Positions 54,117 to 62,839 of a stretch of DNA of 64,000 bases are shown here, one piece after another (the stretch's first letter is position 1; every line of letters begins with the position of its first letter). This DNA is from Pseudonocardia sp. T1-2H (GTDB lineage: Bacteria > Actinomycetota > Actinomycetes > Mycobacteriales > Pseudonocardiaceae). Where the stretch lies: positions 5,394,001 to 5,458,000 of the forward strand of contig NZ_JBBPCL010000001.1 in the NCBI RefSeq assembly GCF_038039215.1, read 5' to 3'. The translations under genes and the position numbers were made by a program. A model generated the notes under the pieces. It was not told where the DNA came from. It searched no databases and was given only the letters and a program-made list of their open reading frames with translations.

Positions 54117-54591
54117 ATGTCAGCGATCCAGACCGCACGCCGGGGACTGTGGCTCGCCGCCCCTCTCGCCGCCACCGGGGTGCTCCTCCTGGCCGGGTGC
54201 GGCTCGTCCGCCGGTAGCACGCAGAGCACGACGGGTGGCGACGCGAGCGAAGCGCTGGCGCCGAGTAGGGACATGCAGGCGTTCACCAGTTGCCTCGCCG
54301 AGAACGGAGTCACGCTGCCGAATGCGGGGACTGGCCGAGGAAGCTCCGTCCTCCGGTGGCGCCCGTCCTTCAGGAGCGGCGCACGCACCCGGAACCCCGC
54401 CGGCCGGCGGAAACGGGGCGGCCGGAGCGACACCCCCGCCTCCCCCGGGCATCGACCCCGAGACGTGGGACGCAGCAATGAAGGCGTGCGGCGACGTGGC
54501 GCCTGCGAACCTGGGCACGCGTGGCGCAGGGCCCGCGGCCGGGGGCGCACAGCCGACGGCTGCACGGATCGCCCAGGCACCAGCGGAGTGA
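54117..54591 (+). pseudogene. Lipoprotein with one-base frame break
   Basis: MSAIQTARRGLWLAAPLAAT with LAGCGSS is a clear lipoprotein signal. The next part FTSCLAENGVTLPNAG and, after an extra G in GGGG at 54326-54329, LAEEAPSSGGARPSG, a Pro run, and DAAMKACGDVAPANLG follow the pattern of small actinobacterial lipoproteins seen beside MacAB-like exporters or two-component systems. Corrected length would be about 157 residues. AGGAAAGAGG precedes the ATG at 54117. Its partner kinase is truncated next door. Confidence 0.65.
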
Positions 54592-55016
54592 AACCCCCGA
54601 CCGTTTAACGTCAGAATGTCACTCCGCTGGCCAGTTCACAGGACAGCCGGATTCGGCTATTGCCGGTATGGCTGATGCCGTGGCGGCGCCAGGCCATTAA
54701 ATCGCCTGCCGGTAGATTGCGCGGGCATTATCACCGGCAAGGCGGGATGCGGCGGCTTCCTGGTTCGCAGTCGCCTCGGTGAAGCGTTCCCGGAAAGGGG
54801 ATCGGCAGTGGATTCGTGTCCGTACTGGTCGACGATAATCCATCGTCCGGTGCGGGCTCTGTCGACGGGCACGCGTGCTTCCGCGGAACGGGACTGCCAG
54901 GCCATGCTGGCGTCGGGCGGTTGGGTACGGCCGCAGGGGGCGGCGGGCACGGACGGTGCGACGTGCCCGGGTCGTCCGCAGGTGGCCGGTCGCTGCTGTC
55001 ACAACCGCCGGACGCC
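54592..55016. other. Gene-poor, lower-GC stretch
   Basis: No convincing gene. A GTG frame at 54808-55029 (plus, 73 codons) has a plausible GGAAAGG before it but no family. On the minus strand near 54697-54790 the fragment ERFTEATANQEAAASRLAGD then NARAIYR resembles the tail of amidohydrolases; without a start it would be a remnant. Confidence 0.35.
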
Positions 55017-55280
55017 TTACGCGGCTTGACTTCCGACGGTGCCGTCCGGTCGGGCAGCCCGTTGGCGGTGCGATTCCGCGCTACTGCGTCGCGGAGTGCA
55101 GGCCACACAGCTGAGTTCTCGGCGACCGGGCTTGGACGCCAGAACCACTCCGACGGGCTGTGGCTGGATCGGGGTGATGGCTGCGTGCTCGTGGCAGACG
55201 CTCGCGCCGCAGTATCCGCAGACACCGATCGCGGGCCGCTTGAGCGAATTGGCGGCCAATGCGCATTCCAGGCAGTTCAT
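55017..55280 (-). CDS. DUF2180 family small zinc-ribbon-like protein (87 aa)
   Basis: MNCLECALAANS followed by AIGVCGYCGASVCHEHAAIT and later LSCVACTP gives Cys pairs CxxC-CxxC-CxxC with His, fitting DUF2180 and a zinc-binding role. It stands alone in the degenerate region and looks intact. No operon partner. Function unknown. Confidence 0.7.
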   Translation of the reverse strand: MNCLECALAANSLKRPAIGVCGYCGASVCHEHAAITPIQPQPVGVVLASKPGRRELSCVACTPRRSSAESHRQRAARPDGTVGSQAA

Positions 55281-55465
55281 TGCATCTCCAACTTGTGTTG
55301 AGGCGGGTTGCGTGACGATGACGAGCGGCGGTACACACCTATACGCGCCATGACGGCTTTCGTCGGTATACGTAGTGGCTGAGAGGTCGCTCCGGCCATG
55401 CTGAAATCTGGCCGGGTCAAAACCGAGGCTGTTGCCAAGCCCAGCTGCTTCCGGGCCTCATTGCG

Positions 55466-55735
55466 TCACCCGGTGTGATTCTCCGCGCTGATCATCCAGG
55501 CGTGGTTCTCCAGGTCGTCGATGAAGAGCCGCGACGAGAAGGTGCCTCCGTCTCCAACGAGTTTCCCGGCGGGCATCCCGCAGCACATCACCGCCAGCGT
55601 CACACGGATCTGAGTGCTGACCCCAGTTTCTGTATGCCTGCTACCGGGTGGCGGAGTCACCATTCGTCGCTGCCTGCGGCGACGGCGTGCTGCAGGCCGG
55701 GACGAGCCGCTGATCATCATCGGGCCCACGGCCAC
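55466..55735 (-). CDS. Hypothetical small protein (start uncertain)
   Basis: From about 55624 the frame reads TQIRVTLAVMCCGMPAGKLV, then TFSSRLFIDDLENHAWMISA and stops after ENHTG. This half is protein-like (a beta strand, a double Cys, an acidic-aromatic helix); the first 35 residues of the frame are Arg/Pro-rich and probably not translated. GTG at 55603 would give 45 residues. I do not recognise the family. Confidence 0.4.
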   Translation of the reverse strand: MAVGPMMISGSSRPAARRRRRQRRMVTPPPGSRHTETGVSTQIRVTLAVMCCGMPAGKLVGDGGTFSSRLFIDDLENHAWMISAENHTG

Positions 55736-55765
55736 GCTGGAGGTCCGCGATGAGTGGTTCGAAGC

Positions 55766-55993
55766 TCACACCCGGCCTAGGAACAGTCCGACGCCGACGA
55801 TGAGCGCGCCGCCGAGAGCGACCTGCACCAGCGAGGCGGTGGCCAGCCCGAGGAACAACGCCGCACGCGGGCCGGCGAGCAACGCCGCTGCGAAGATCGG
55901 CGCCAGCGCGGACAGGGTGCCATCGATCAGCGGCACAAGCCCGCCCCGGAATGCGCACCCGAGAAGGGACCGCGCGGGGCTCTCGCTCGACTA
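55766..55993 (-). pseudogene. C-terminal fragment of a membrane protein
   Basis: The frame SPARSLLGCAFRGGLVPLID, TLSALAPIFAAALLAGPRAA and VQVALGGALIVGVGLFLGRV gives three hydrophobic helices ending at a stop, but is closed upstream by a stop near 55995 and has no start. The final helix resembles the tail of VIT1/CCC1- or erythrin-VIT1-type proteins. It is a decayed 3' piece. Confidence 0.5.
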
Positions 55994-56200
55994 TTCGGAG
56001 CCGGGTACGCCGGCCGCAGCGCAGTCGGCCGGCGGCACCGGGTCCGTGGGCCGGACGTAGGCGCCGAAGGTCAGCGCCATCGCCGCGCAGCTCGCCGTCC
56101 TGCCGACCGCGAATCCCCACCCGGCCAGGAACCCCCAGACCGGGCCGAGCCGCCGCACCAGCCGCGGTTCCGCCACGTCCGGACGGTACCGAGCGCGGGT
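55991..56200 (-). pseudogene. Fragment of an APC-family amino acid permease
   Basis: VRRLGPVWGFLAGWGFAVGR and TASCAAMALTFGAYV match the third membrane helix region of APC permeases. The frame starts without an ATG in a permease context and soon runs into PVPPADCAAAGVPGSE and a stop. Only about 50 of roughly 450 residues remain. Confidence 0.6.
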
Positions 56201-56209
56201 GAACGCCGG

Positions 56210-56830
56210 TCAGACGCTGGCGGCGGCGCGGAGCTCGCTGTGCCGGGCCTTGACGACCAGGTTCTTGTTCACCGGGTTCTGCGCCTGGTCCGGCACGCAC
56301 CCGGACTCGATCGCGATCCGGTTCATCGTGCCGAGCATCCGGACCATGTGGGCGAGCCGCGCCTCGGTGCCGTCGACCGGCTGCTGGTCCCCGGACGCGA
56401 GCGCGAGCGTGCGGTCCACCCACATGCTCTCGGCGTGCAGGCCGGCCTCGTGCAGGACGGCGCGCAGCCGGTCCTCGAGCTGGCGGGATTCGAGATGGAG
56501 CCAGTCCTCGAGCGTGCGCGCGTCCAGCGGGAACAGCCGGCCCTTGTCCCGGAGGTAGACGAGCTCCAAGGCGTAGCCGTGGCCGAACGCGCAGTAGACG
56601 CAGTCGTTGTAGAGCGAGATCGCCATGCCGGCGAGGTGGAACCGCACCGGCCCGAGGACGTAGAGCGAGAGCAGGTAGCGCGGCATGTTCGCGACGAACC
56701 ACCCGAGGGCACCGAACGCGCCCTTGCGGCCGACGATCTTCGGGATCATCGCCGGGGCGAAGCCCCACAATCTGCGACAGCACGCCTCGAGCATCCCGAC
56801 CATGACCCGGTCGAGCGTACGACCGGCCAT
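56210..56830 (-). CDS. AhpD-like (carboxymuconolactone decarboxylase fold) protein
   Basis: A 206-residue helical protein with YNDCVYCAFGHGYALELVY, the CxxC plus His motif of AhpD-like peroxidase partners. Upstream AMIPKIVGRKGAFGALGWFV and downstream VDGTEARLAHMVRMLGTMNR complete the fold. It may reduce peroxides with a thiol or be a non-peroxidase member. ATG at 56830 was chosen for the family start. A single-gene unit at the edge of the decayed region. Confidence 0.7.
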   Translation of the reverse strand: MAGRTLDRVMVGMLEACCRRLWGFAPAMIPKIVGRKGAFGALGWFVANMPRYLLSLYVLGPVRFHLAGMAISLYNDCVYCAFGHGYALELVYLRDKGRLFPLDARTLEDWLHLESRQLEDRLRAVLHEAGLHAESMWVDRTLALASGDQQPVDGTEARLAHMVRMLGTMNRIAIESGCVPDQAQNPVNKNLVVKARHSELRAAASV

Positions 56831-57096
56831 GGTCCGACTCCTTACGCTGGGTGATCCACAGACTACTCGGTCATGATTCCCCGAGGTAGAGGGCATCTGC
56901 TTTCGGCCGCAAGCATTGACGCCGTTCGCCGAGCAACCTGCTGCCGTACGGGGGAGTCGATTCGTGGCGAACGGTGGACCGGGGCTCTCAGGTGGCGGAG
57001 GTGCCCGTCTGTCACCTGCGCAGGGTGACGACGACGGCGTCGGGTCACCCCCGCGGGACCCGGCGTCGACACCTCCGGAGCACTAGCCTCGTCGCC

Positions 57097-57702
57097 GTGG
57101 CCTCGAACGACAGCCAGGGCCGGCTGTTCCTGCTCCGGCACGGCGAGACGGAATGGTCGGCGACCGGCAAGCACACCGGCCGCACGGACATCCCGCTCAC
57201 GGACCACGGACGGGAGCTCGCCCGTGCCGCCGGCCGTACGTTCGCCGCGCTCCGCGGCGACTCGCCGCCGCCCGTCCGCGTGCTGGTGAGCCCGCGCAGC
57301 CGGGCCCAGGAGACCGCCAAGCTCGCGGGCCTCACCCCCGACGCCGTCGACGAGCGGCTCGTCGAGTGGGACTACGGGGACTACGAGGGCCTGACGACGC
57401 CCGAGATCCGCCGTACGGACCCCGGCTGGACGGTCTGGAGCCACCCGACGCCGGGCGGCGAGTCCGCCGAGCAGGTCCGCGCCCGCGCGGACGCGGTGCT
57501 CGCGGACGTCCGCTCGCTGCGGTCGGAGGGCGACGTCGTCCTCGTCGGGCACGGCCACTTCAGCCGCGTCCTCATGGCCCGCTGGATCGGCCTCCCGCCG
57601 GCGGGCGGGGCGCACCTGGCCATGGACCCCGCGGCGTGGAGCGTGCTGGGCGACGAGCGGAGCGAGCCGAGGCTCGACCACGTGAACCTCCGCCTGCCCT
57701 GA
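57097..57702 (+). CDS. Histidine phosphatase family protein
   Basis: A 201-residue phosphatase with the RHG motif LLRHGETEWSATGKHTGRTD, then VSPRSRAQETA, GDYEGLT and the second catalytic His in VLVGHGHFSRVLMARWIGL. This branch resembles phosphoglycerate-mutase-like acid phosphatases. The GTG at 57097 begins at the conserved strand; the RBS is poor, so the true start could be nearby. Cytoplasmic; substrate unknown. Confidence 0.9.
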   Translation: MASNDSQGRLFLLRHGETEWSATGKHTGRTDIPLTDHGRELARAAGRTFAALRGDSPPPVRVLVSPRSRAQETAKLAGLTPDAVDERLVEWDYGDYEGLTTPEIRRTDPGWTVWSHPTPGGESAEQVRARADAVLADVRSLRSEGDVVLVGHGHFSRVLMARWIGLPPAGGAHLAMDPAAWSVLGDERSEPRLDHVNLRLP

Positions 57703-57711
57703 CCGGCAGGC

Positions 57712-58212
57712 TCAGTGGACCTGGACCTCGTCCCCCACCTGCAGGGTGTGGAAGAACGCCACCGCGTCGTCGTGCTGCAGGTGCACGCAGCCGTAGGACG
57801 GGTTGGTCATGCTGCCCTCGTGGAAGGCGACGCCGCCGTCGGCGAAGAACACCGAGAACGGCATCGGTGCGCGGTTGGGCATGTCGCTGACGTGGTTCTG
57901 GTCCTTCCACTGGACCTCGAACGTGCCGACGGGGGTGGGGTCCTGCGCGTCGCCGGGCTCGATCCGCACGGGGCCGCGGGTGACCGTGCCGTCGGCGATC
58001 AGCCAGGCCTGCTTGAGCGTGAGGTCGACGCACGCGTGCGCGCTCGCCGTGCACGGCGTCCCCGCTACGCGCGCGGGGGCTGCGGAACCCGCGGGCGACG
58101 TGGTCGCCGCCTGCGCGGCCGGACCGGCGAGGATCGCGACGATCCCGACCGCCGCGAGCGAACCCGCGGCGAGCGCCGCGCGCGCCCCGCCCGACCTGCT
58201 GTGCCTACCCAT
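57712..58212 (-). CDS. L,D-transpeptidase family protein, secreted
   Basis: A 166-residue protein with a signal peptide (residues about 1-36, ending AAQA) and a YkuD-type domain: HEGSMTNPSYGCVHLQHDDA contains the catalytic His, Ser and Cys (SxGC). It would form 3-3 cross-links in peptidoglycan or attach proteins, outside the membrane. It converges with the phosphatase gene 9 bases away. Confidence 0.88.
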   Translation of the reverse strand: MGRHSRSGGARAALAAGSLAAVGIVAILAGPAAQAATTSPAGSAAPARVAGTPCTASAHACVDLTLKQAWLIADGTVTRGPVRIEPGDAQDPTPVGTFEVQWKDQNHVSDMPNRAPMPFSVFFADGGVAFHEGSMTNPSYGCVHLQHDDAVAFFHTLQVGDEVQVH

Positions 58213-58320
58213 CGATCACCTTTCCGCCGCTGTCCCCACCGGAGAAGACGAGCGAGAAGGGCCGAGGTTGCTCCGTTCAGCCGAAGAGACTAGGCCGATG
58301 ACGCGCAGTTACGGTAAGGC

Positions 58321-58809
58321 GTGACGCAGGAGATGACGAACGGCATCAGACGGGCCGAACCGGGCGACGTGCCCGCGATCGTGGGCCTCGTCGAGGAGCT
58401 GGCCGAGTACGAGAAGCTGCGCGAGGAGTGCCGGCTGACGCCGTCGCAGCTGCGCACCGCCCTGTTCGGGCCCGATCCGGCGCTCTTCGCGCACGTCGCG
58501 GTCCGTGACGACGTCGTCGTGGGGTGCGCGCTGTGGTTCCTGAACTTCTCCACCTGGGAGGGCGTCCACGGGATCTACCTCGAGGACCTCTACGTGCAGC
58601 CGGCCCACCGTGGGGCCGGCCTGGGCAAGGCCCTGCTGGCCGCCCTGGCGGCCCTCTGCGTCGAGCGGGGGTACGCCCGGCTGGAGTGGTCCGTGCTGGA
58701 CTGGAACGCCCCCTCCATCGCCTTCTACCGCGCGATCGGCGCCGTGGGCATGGACGGCTGGACGACCTACCGGCTCACGGGCGAGCCGCTGGCCGAGCTC
58801 GGCGCCTAG
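58321..58809 (+). CDS. GNAT acetyltransferase, diamine/thialysine type
   Basis: A 162-residue enzyme with GDVPAIVGLVEELAEYEKL, LWFLNFSTWEGVHGIYLEDL, VQPAHRGAGLGKALL (acetyl-CoA loop) and LEWSVLDWNAPSIAFYRAIG. These blocks are the SSAT-like family that acetylates spermidine, diamines or S-aminoethylcysteine. GTG start at 58321. It is a separate unit, divergent from the L,D-transpeptidase. Confidence 0.9.
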   Translation: MTQEMTNGIRRAEPGDVPAIVGLVEELAEYEKLREECRLTPSQLRTALFGPDPALFAHVAVRDDVVVGCALWFLNFSTWEGVHGIYLEDLYVQPAHRGAGLGKALLAALAALCVERGYARLEWSVLDWNAPSIAFYRAIGAVGMDGWTTYRLTGEPLAELGA

Positions 58810-58821
58810 GACGGACCCTGG

Positions 58822-59253
58822 TCAGCCGTCGTCCCCGAACAGGTCCATCGACCAGGCCCGGGACGGCTCGCTGATCAGCAGCAGGAACGTCCCGATCACG
58901 ACGAGGCCGGCGAGGATCCCCAGGACCAGCTGCTGCGACGGCCCGATCAACGAGTAGACGACGGGCAGCAGCAACAGCTGGGCGACGATCGCCGGCGTGC
59001 GCGCCCAGCGCTTGCCCCGCAGCAGCCCCGTCCCGGCGAAGAGCACCGCGCCACCCACGAGCAGGAAGTACACGGCTTCCGCGATCCCGGCTCCCGGGGC
59101 ATCGGAGCCGATGGCCCGCACCAGGAACACCAGCGCGACCGCGACGCCCACCAGCCCCTGGGCCCCGACGATCCCGCCGGCCAGGAGCACCTGACGGGGC
59201 GGTCGCACGGGCTGTTCCGGGGCCGGGCGGGGCTCGGGCTGGTCGGACGTCAC
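58822..59253 (-). CDS. Small membrane protein (143 aa)
   Basis: A Pro-rich cytoplasmic start, then four hydrophobic helices (GGIVGAQGLVGVAVALVFLV, AVYFLLVGGAVLFAGTGLL, PAIVAQLLLLPVVYSLIG, VLGILAGLVVIGTFLLLI) and a short acidic tail LFGDDG. This looks like a conserved actinobacterial membrane family of unknown function. GTG 59253 chosen; 33 bases separate it from the divergent kinase. Confidence 0.7.
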   Translation of the reverse strand: MTSDQPEPRPAPEQPVRPPRQVLLAGGIVGAQGLVGVAVALVFLVRAIGSDAPGAGIAEAVYFLLVGGAVLFAGTGLLRGKRWARTPAIVAQLLLLPVVYSLIGPSQQLVLGILAGLVVIGTFLLLISEPSRAWSMDLFGDDG

Positions 59254-59286
59254 GGGCCCGAGAATAGGCCGGGATACCCTCGTGGT

Positions 59287-60243
59287 GTGCGCGCGCTCCT
59301 CGTGGTCAACCCCCGGGCGACGTCGACGACCCCAGCGGGTCGGGACGTGCTCGCGCACGCGCTCGCCAGCGAGCTGAAGCTGGACGTCCTGCAGACCGCC
59401 TACCGCGGGCACGCCGCGGAGGCCACCGCGGAGGCCGTCGCGGCCGGGATCGAGCTGGTCGTCGCCCTCGGCGGGGACGGGACGGTCAACGAGGTCGTCA
59501 ACGGCCTGGTGCGGCACCGGACCCGCGCGGACGGCTCGGGCATCGACGTCACCCCCGCGGACGCCGGGACGCCCGCGCTCGCCGTCGTGCCCGGCGGTTC
59601 CGCCAACGTCTTCGCCCGCGCCCTCGGCATGCCCCGGGACCCGGTGGAGGCCACGGGCGCGATCCTGGCGGCGCTCGAGGCGAGGCGCAGCCGGCTCGTC
59701 GGCCTCGGCCGGGCGGACGACCGCTGGTTCACCTTCAACGCCGGCCTGGGCTGGGACGCGGACGTCGTCGCCGCGGTCGAACGGGCCCGCGCCGACGGCC
59801 AGGAGGCCTCCCCCGGCCGCTACTTCCGCACCGCCTTCTCCGAGTACGTCAGGCAGCGCCGCAACCCCCCGTCGATGACCGTCGAGATCCCGGGCGCCGC
59901 GCCCGTCGAGGACGTGCGGATGGCGTTCGTGAGCAACACCGACCCCTGGACCTACCTGGACGGCCGGGCGGTGCGGACGAACCCCGGGGCGTCGTTCAGC
60001 GGCGGCCTGGCGCTGTTCGCCCTGCGCCACCTCGGCCTGCCGACGATCGCGCACACGCTGACGCACCTGCTCGCGCGCGAGGGCAATCCCCACGGCCGCA
60101 ACGTCCTCCGCCAGGACGCCGTGCCGCTCGTGCGCATCCGCAGCGCCGAGCCCCTGGCCCTGCAGCTCGACGGGGACCACCTCGGCTCACGGACCGACGT
60201 GGAGTTCGTCTCCGTGCCCAATGTGCTGCGCGTGGTCGTCTGA
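59287..60243 (+). CDS. Diacylglycerol/lipid kinase family protein
   Basis: The 318-residue protein belongs to the DagK catalytic family: VNPRATSTTPAGR, VVALGGDGTVNEVVNGLV (nucleotide loop GGDGT), VPGGSANVFARALGMPRDP and FTFNAGLGWDADVV. It phosphorylates a lipid or long-chain base, at the membrane face. A TACCCT -10-like box ends at 59280, six bases before the GTG, so the transcript may be leaderless. Confidence 0.9.
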   Translation: MRALLVVNPRATSTTPAGRDVLAHALASELKLDVLQTAYRGHAAEATAEAVAAGIELVVALGGDGTVNEVVNGLVRHRTRADGSGIDVTPADAGTPALAVVPGGSANVFARALGMPRDPVEATGAILAALEARRSRLVGLGRADDRWFTFNAGLGWDADVVAAVERARADGQEASPGRYFRTAFSEYVRQRRNPPSMTVEIPGAAPVEDVRMAFVSNTDPWTYLDGRAVRTNPGASFSGGLALFALRHLGLPTIAHTLTHLLAREGNPHGRNVLRQDAVPLVRIRSAEPLALQLDGDHLGSRTDVEFVSVPNVLRVVV

Positions 60244-60725
60244 GGAAGGTTCCGGGCCCTCCGGGCGTTGACCCTGTGCAGCGGCGGCGCTACGCGTCGT
60301 CGTGCCAGAGACACAGCTCGTCGCAGTCCGAACGGCATGATCACCCCGCCGGGTGACGGCAGCCGTCCACTCACCGCGACGAATGGACCGCCGAGCCGCT
60401 AGGGGCTCGCACCAGGCCAAACGGTGATCCAAGGTAGGTCCTGCGACACCGAGGGACGGCGAGGGAGATTTCCTCGCATGGTCCGACGGGAAACGGGTAT
60501 CCCGGTTTCCGTTGGGCAGGGACACTGATAGCTCTTCGTAGCGGTTGACCGGCGTAGTAACCGATCGTGTCGGCCATCGTTGCGTAGTGTGGGTGAGTCG
60601 CCTCACCTGGACGGACCTTGTCCCTTGAAGACCGACCGCGCTCGTGAAACCATTCACAAGCGCGGAAACACCGTGACGGACGATCGGCGCGACCCCGATC
60701 GCGCAGTACGAGGAGCAGAAACACC
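60244..60725. other. Long leader region of whiB1
   Basis: 480 bases without a gene. It contains a stem GGAAACGGG/CCCGGTTTCC near 60489-60510, TTGACC at 60545-60550 and the CRP-like site at 60643-60658. Less GC-rich than the genes, as expected for a promoter region. Confidence 0.5.
60643..60658. promoter_or_regulatory. CRP-like binding site upstream of whiB1
   Basis: CGTGA-AACCAT-TCACA matches the actinobacterial CRP consensus TGTGA-N6-TCACA in 9 of 10 positions, centred about 75 bases before the whiB1 start. In M. tuberculosis the CRP homologue Rv3676 controls whiB1 from similar sites. Confidence 0.6.
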
Positions 60726-60977
60726 ATGGATTGGCGTCACCACGCGATCTGCCGCGACGAGGACCCCGAGCTGTTCTTCCCCGTGGGGACGAGCGGCCCG
60801 GCCCTTCTGCAGATCGCCGAGGCCAAGACCGTGTGCCGCCGCTGCCCCGTGGTCACCGAGTGCCTTGCCTGGGCCCTCGAGAGTGGCCAGGACGCGGGTG
60901 TGTGGGGCGGCATGAGCGAGGACGAGCGACGTGCGCTGAAGCGGCGCAATGCTCGGACCCGCGCTCGCACGGCCTGA
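60726..60977 (+). CDS. whiB1: WhiB1-type transcriptional regulator
   Basis: The 83-residue protein has the four cluster-binding cysteines at 9, 37, 40 and 46 (AIC, TVCRRCPVVTEC), the GVWGG turn and the basic helix ERRALKRRNARTRART. This pattern, including the N-terminal MDWRHHAICRDEDPELFFP, matches WhiB1/WhmE. It holds a [4Fe-4S] cluster that reacts with nitric oxide and binds the primary sigma factor. It has its own promoter with a CRP-like site and ends before a terminator. Confidence 0.95.
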   Translation: MDWRHHAICRDEDPELFFPVGTSGPALLQIAEAKTVCRRCPVVTECLAWALESGQDAGVWGGMSEDERRALKRRNARTRARTA

Positions 60978-61062
60978 GCATCGACAGCCCGGACGACCCG
61001 GGCACCTGAAGAAGAAAGTCACACCCCGAATCTCTCGGGACAACAGCATCTCGCTTCCCCTT

Positions 61063-61102
61063 CGCGGGCCCGTAGCCGGACGCCACCGGCCACGGGCCCG
61101 CG
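61063..61102 (+). terminator. Terminator hairpin after whiB1
   Basis: CGCGGGCCCGT (61063-61073) pairs perfectly with ACGGGCCCGCG (61092-61102) over an 18-base loop. It lies between whiB1 and the convergent pdtaS gene; without a U-tract it may work in both directions. Confidence 0.6.
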
Positions 61103-61208
61103 ATGTGTCATCCGGGCGCTCGCTGTGGCGTGCAGCTCCGGACCGGGAGACCGTCGACCACGGCACCGACGCGACCACGGCACCGGGATCAGCGATCACA
61201 CGAGAAGG

Positions 61209-62708
61209 TTATCGCCCCGCCATCGGGACCGTGATGAGGGCCTCGGTTCCGCCTCCCTCGCGGGGCCGGACCACCAGGTGGGAGTCCAGTTCCGTCAGCA
61301 GCGTGCGGACGATCTGCAGGCCCAGGCCGTCGGACCGGTCGTAGTCGAAGTCGTCCGGCATGCCCCGGCCGTCGTCGGCCACGATCACCTCGAGCCGGCC
61401 GGCCGAACGGCGGGCCCTGACGACGACCTCGCCCGCCTGACCCGCGTCGAAGCCGTGGGCCAGGGCGTTGTGCACCAGCTCGGTGAGCACGAGGACGAGC
61501 GGGGTCGCCATCGCGGAGTTGAGGGTGCCGAGCGAGCCGTCGCGGCGGACCTTCGCCCGCACCTCGGCCGTGGCGCCGTCCCCGATCACCGGCAGCACGG
61601 TGTCCACCAGCTCGTCGAGGTCGACCTGCTCGGCGAGCGAGTAGGCCAGGGCCTCGTGCACCAGCGCGATCGACGTCACCCGGCGGACGCTCTCCGAGAG
61701 CGCCTGCTTGGCCTCCGGGATCGACGTCCGGCGTGCCTGCAGCCGCAGCAGCGCCGCGACCGTCTGCAGGTTGTTCTTGACCCGGTGGTGGATCTCCCGG
61801 ATCGTCGCGTCCTTGGTGAGCAGCGCCTGGTCCCGCCGGCGCAGGTCCGTGATGTCCCGGACGAGGACGAGCGCGCCCGCTGCGTCGCCCCGTGGGCGCA
61901 ACGGCAGGGCGCGGACGAGCATCGTGGCGCCCCGGGCCCGGACCTCCATGCGCATCGACGTCCGGCCGTCCAGCGCCGCCTGGATGCGGCTCGCGACCTC
62001 GACGGCGTCGAACGGGTCCCCGACCAGCTCCTTGGTGGCCGCGGCCAGCGGGAGGCCGACGAGGTCGCTCGCATGGCCCATCCGGTGGTAGGCCGAGAGC
62101 GCGTTGGGGCTGGCGTAGGCGACGAGGCCGTGCGCGTCGAGGCGGATCATCCCGTCGCCGGCGCGGGGGCTGGTGTCCGCGCCGGCGACGGCGGACGACG
62201 ACGGGAACGTGCCGTCCGCGATCATCTGGCACAGGTCCGAGGCGCAGCCGAGGTAGGCGATCTCCATCGGGCTCGGCACCCGCGGCATCGCGAGGTTCGT
62301 GTCCCGGGAGAGCACCGCCAGCACCCGGCCGTTGAAGCGCACGGGGATGGTCTCGCGGCGCACCGGGACCTCGAGGTTCCAGCGCGGCTCCTCCTCGCGG
62401 CAGATCCGGCCCTCGACCACCGCGCGGCGCAGCTGCGGGTTGTCCTGCGGGGACACCCGCTGGGTCACCGCGTCCTCGGGGTGCGCGGTCGGCCCGGTGG
62501 TCGGGCGGGCCTGCGCGACGCAGAGGAACTCGACGGGCGCGCTGGTCATCGACTGGTCCGCGTCCTGGGGCAGCGGGATCCAGAGCAGGAAGTCCGCGAA
62601 CGACATGTCGGCGAGCAGTTGCCACTCCGCGACGACACGCTGGAGATGGTCCACCGCATCCCCGGGGAGGTGTGTGTGCTCGGCCAGCAGGTCGCTCAGT
62701 GTGGACAC
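61209..62708 (-). CDS. pdtaS: Sensor histidine kinase, PdtaS type
   Basis: A 499-residue cytoplasmic kinase with the PdtaS layout: N-terminal GAF-like domain (LADMSFADFLLWIPLPQDAD), a PAS domain (GMIRLDAHGLVAYASPNALS), then the HisKA_2 helix REIHHRVKNNLQTVAALLRL with the phospho-His and an HATPase end VLTELVHNALAHGFD and DGRGMPDDFDYDRSDGLGL. M. tuberculosis PdtaS has about 501 residues. Its partner PdtaR (ANTAR) is not in the window. GTG 62708 starts VSTLSDLL; longer frames are poor. Confidence 0.93.
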   Translation of the reverse strand: MSTLSDLLAEHTHLPGDAVDHLQRVVAEWQLLADMSFADFLLWIPLPQDADQSMTSAPVEFLCVAQARPTTGPTAHPEDAVTQRVSPQDNPQLRRAVVEGRICREEEPRWNLEVPVRRETIPVRFNGRVLAVLSRDTNLAMPRVPSPMEIAYLGCASDLCQMIADGTFPSSSAVAGADTSPRAGDGMIRLDAHGLVAYASPNALSAYHRMGHASDLVGLPLAAATKELVGDPFDAVEVASRIQAALDGRTSMRMEVRARGATMLVRALPLRPRGDAAGALVLVRDITDLRRRDQALLTKDATIREIHHRVKNNLQTVAALLRLQARRTSIPEAKQALSESVRRVTSIALVHEALAYSLAEQVDLDELVDTVLPVIGDGATAEVRAKVRRDGSLGTLNSAMATPLVLVLTELVHNALAHGFDAGQAGEVVVRARRSAGRLEVIVADDGRGMPDDFDYDRSDGLGLQIVRTLLTELDSHLVVRPREGGGTEALITVPMAGR

Positions 62709-62839
62709 CCGTTCGGACCCGCCGTTCCTCGTCGCTGCGCGCACCCCACCGCCCGGGGCCCGTCCCATGCCGTTCCGGGCCCCATCCAATCACGTGGGAC
62801 ACTCATGGCAGAGCAGCCGCAGACGAAGGAGGTACGACC

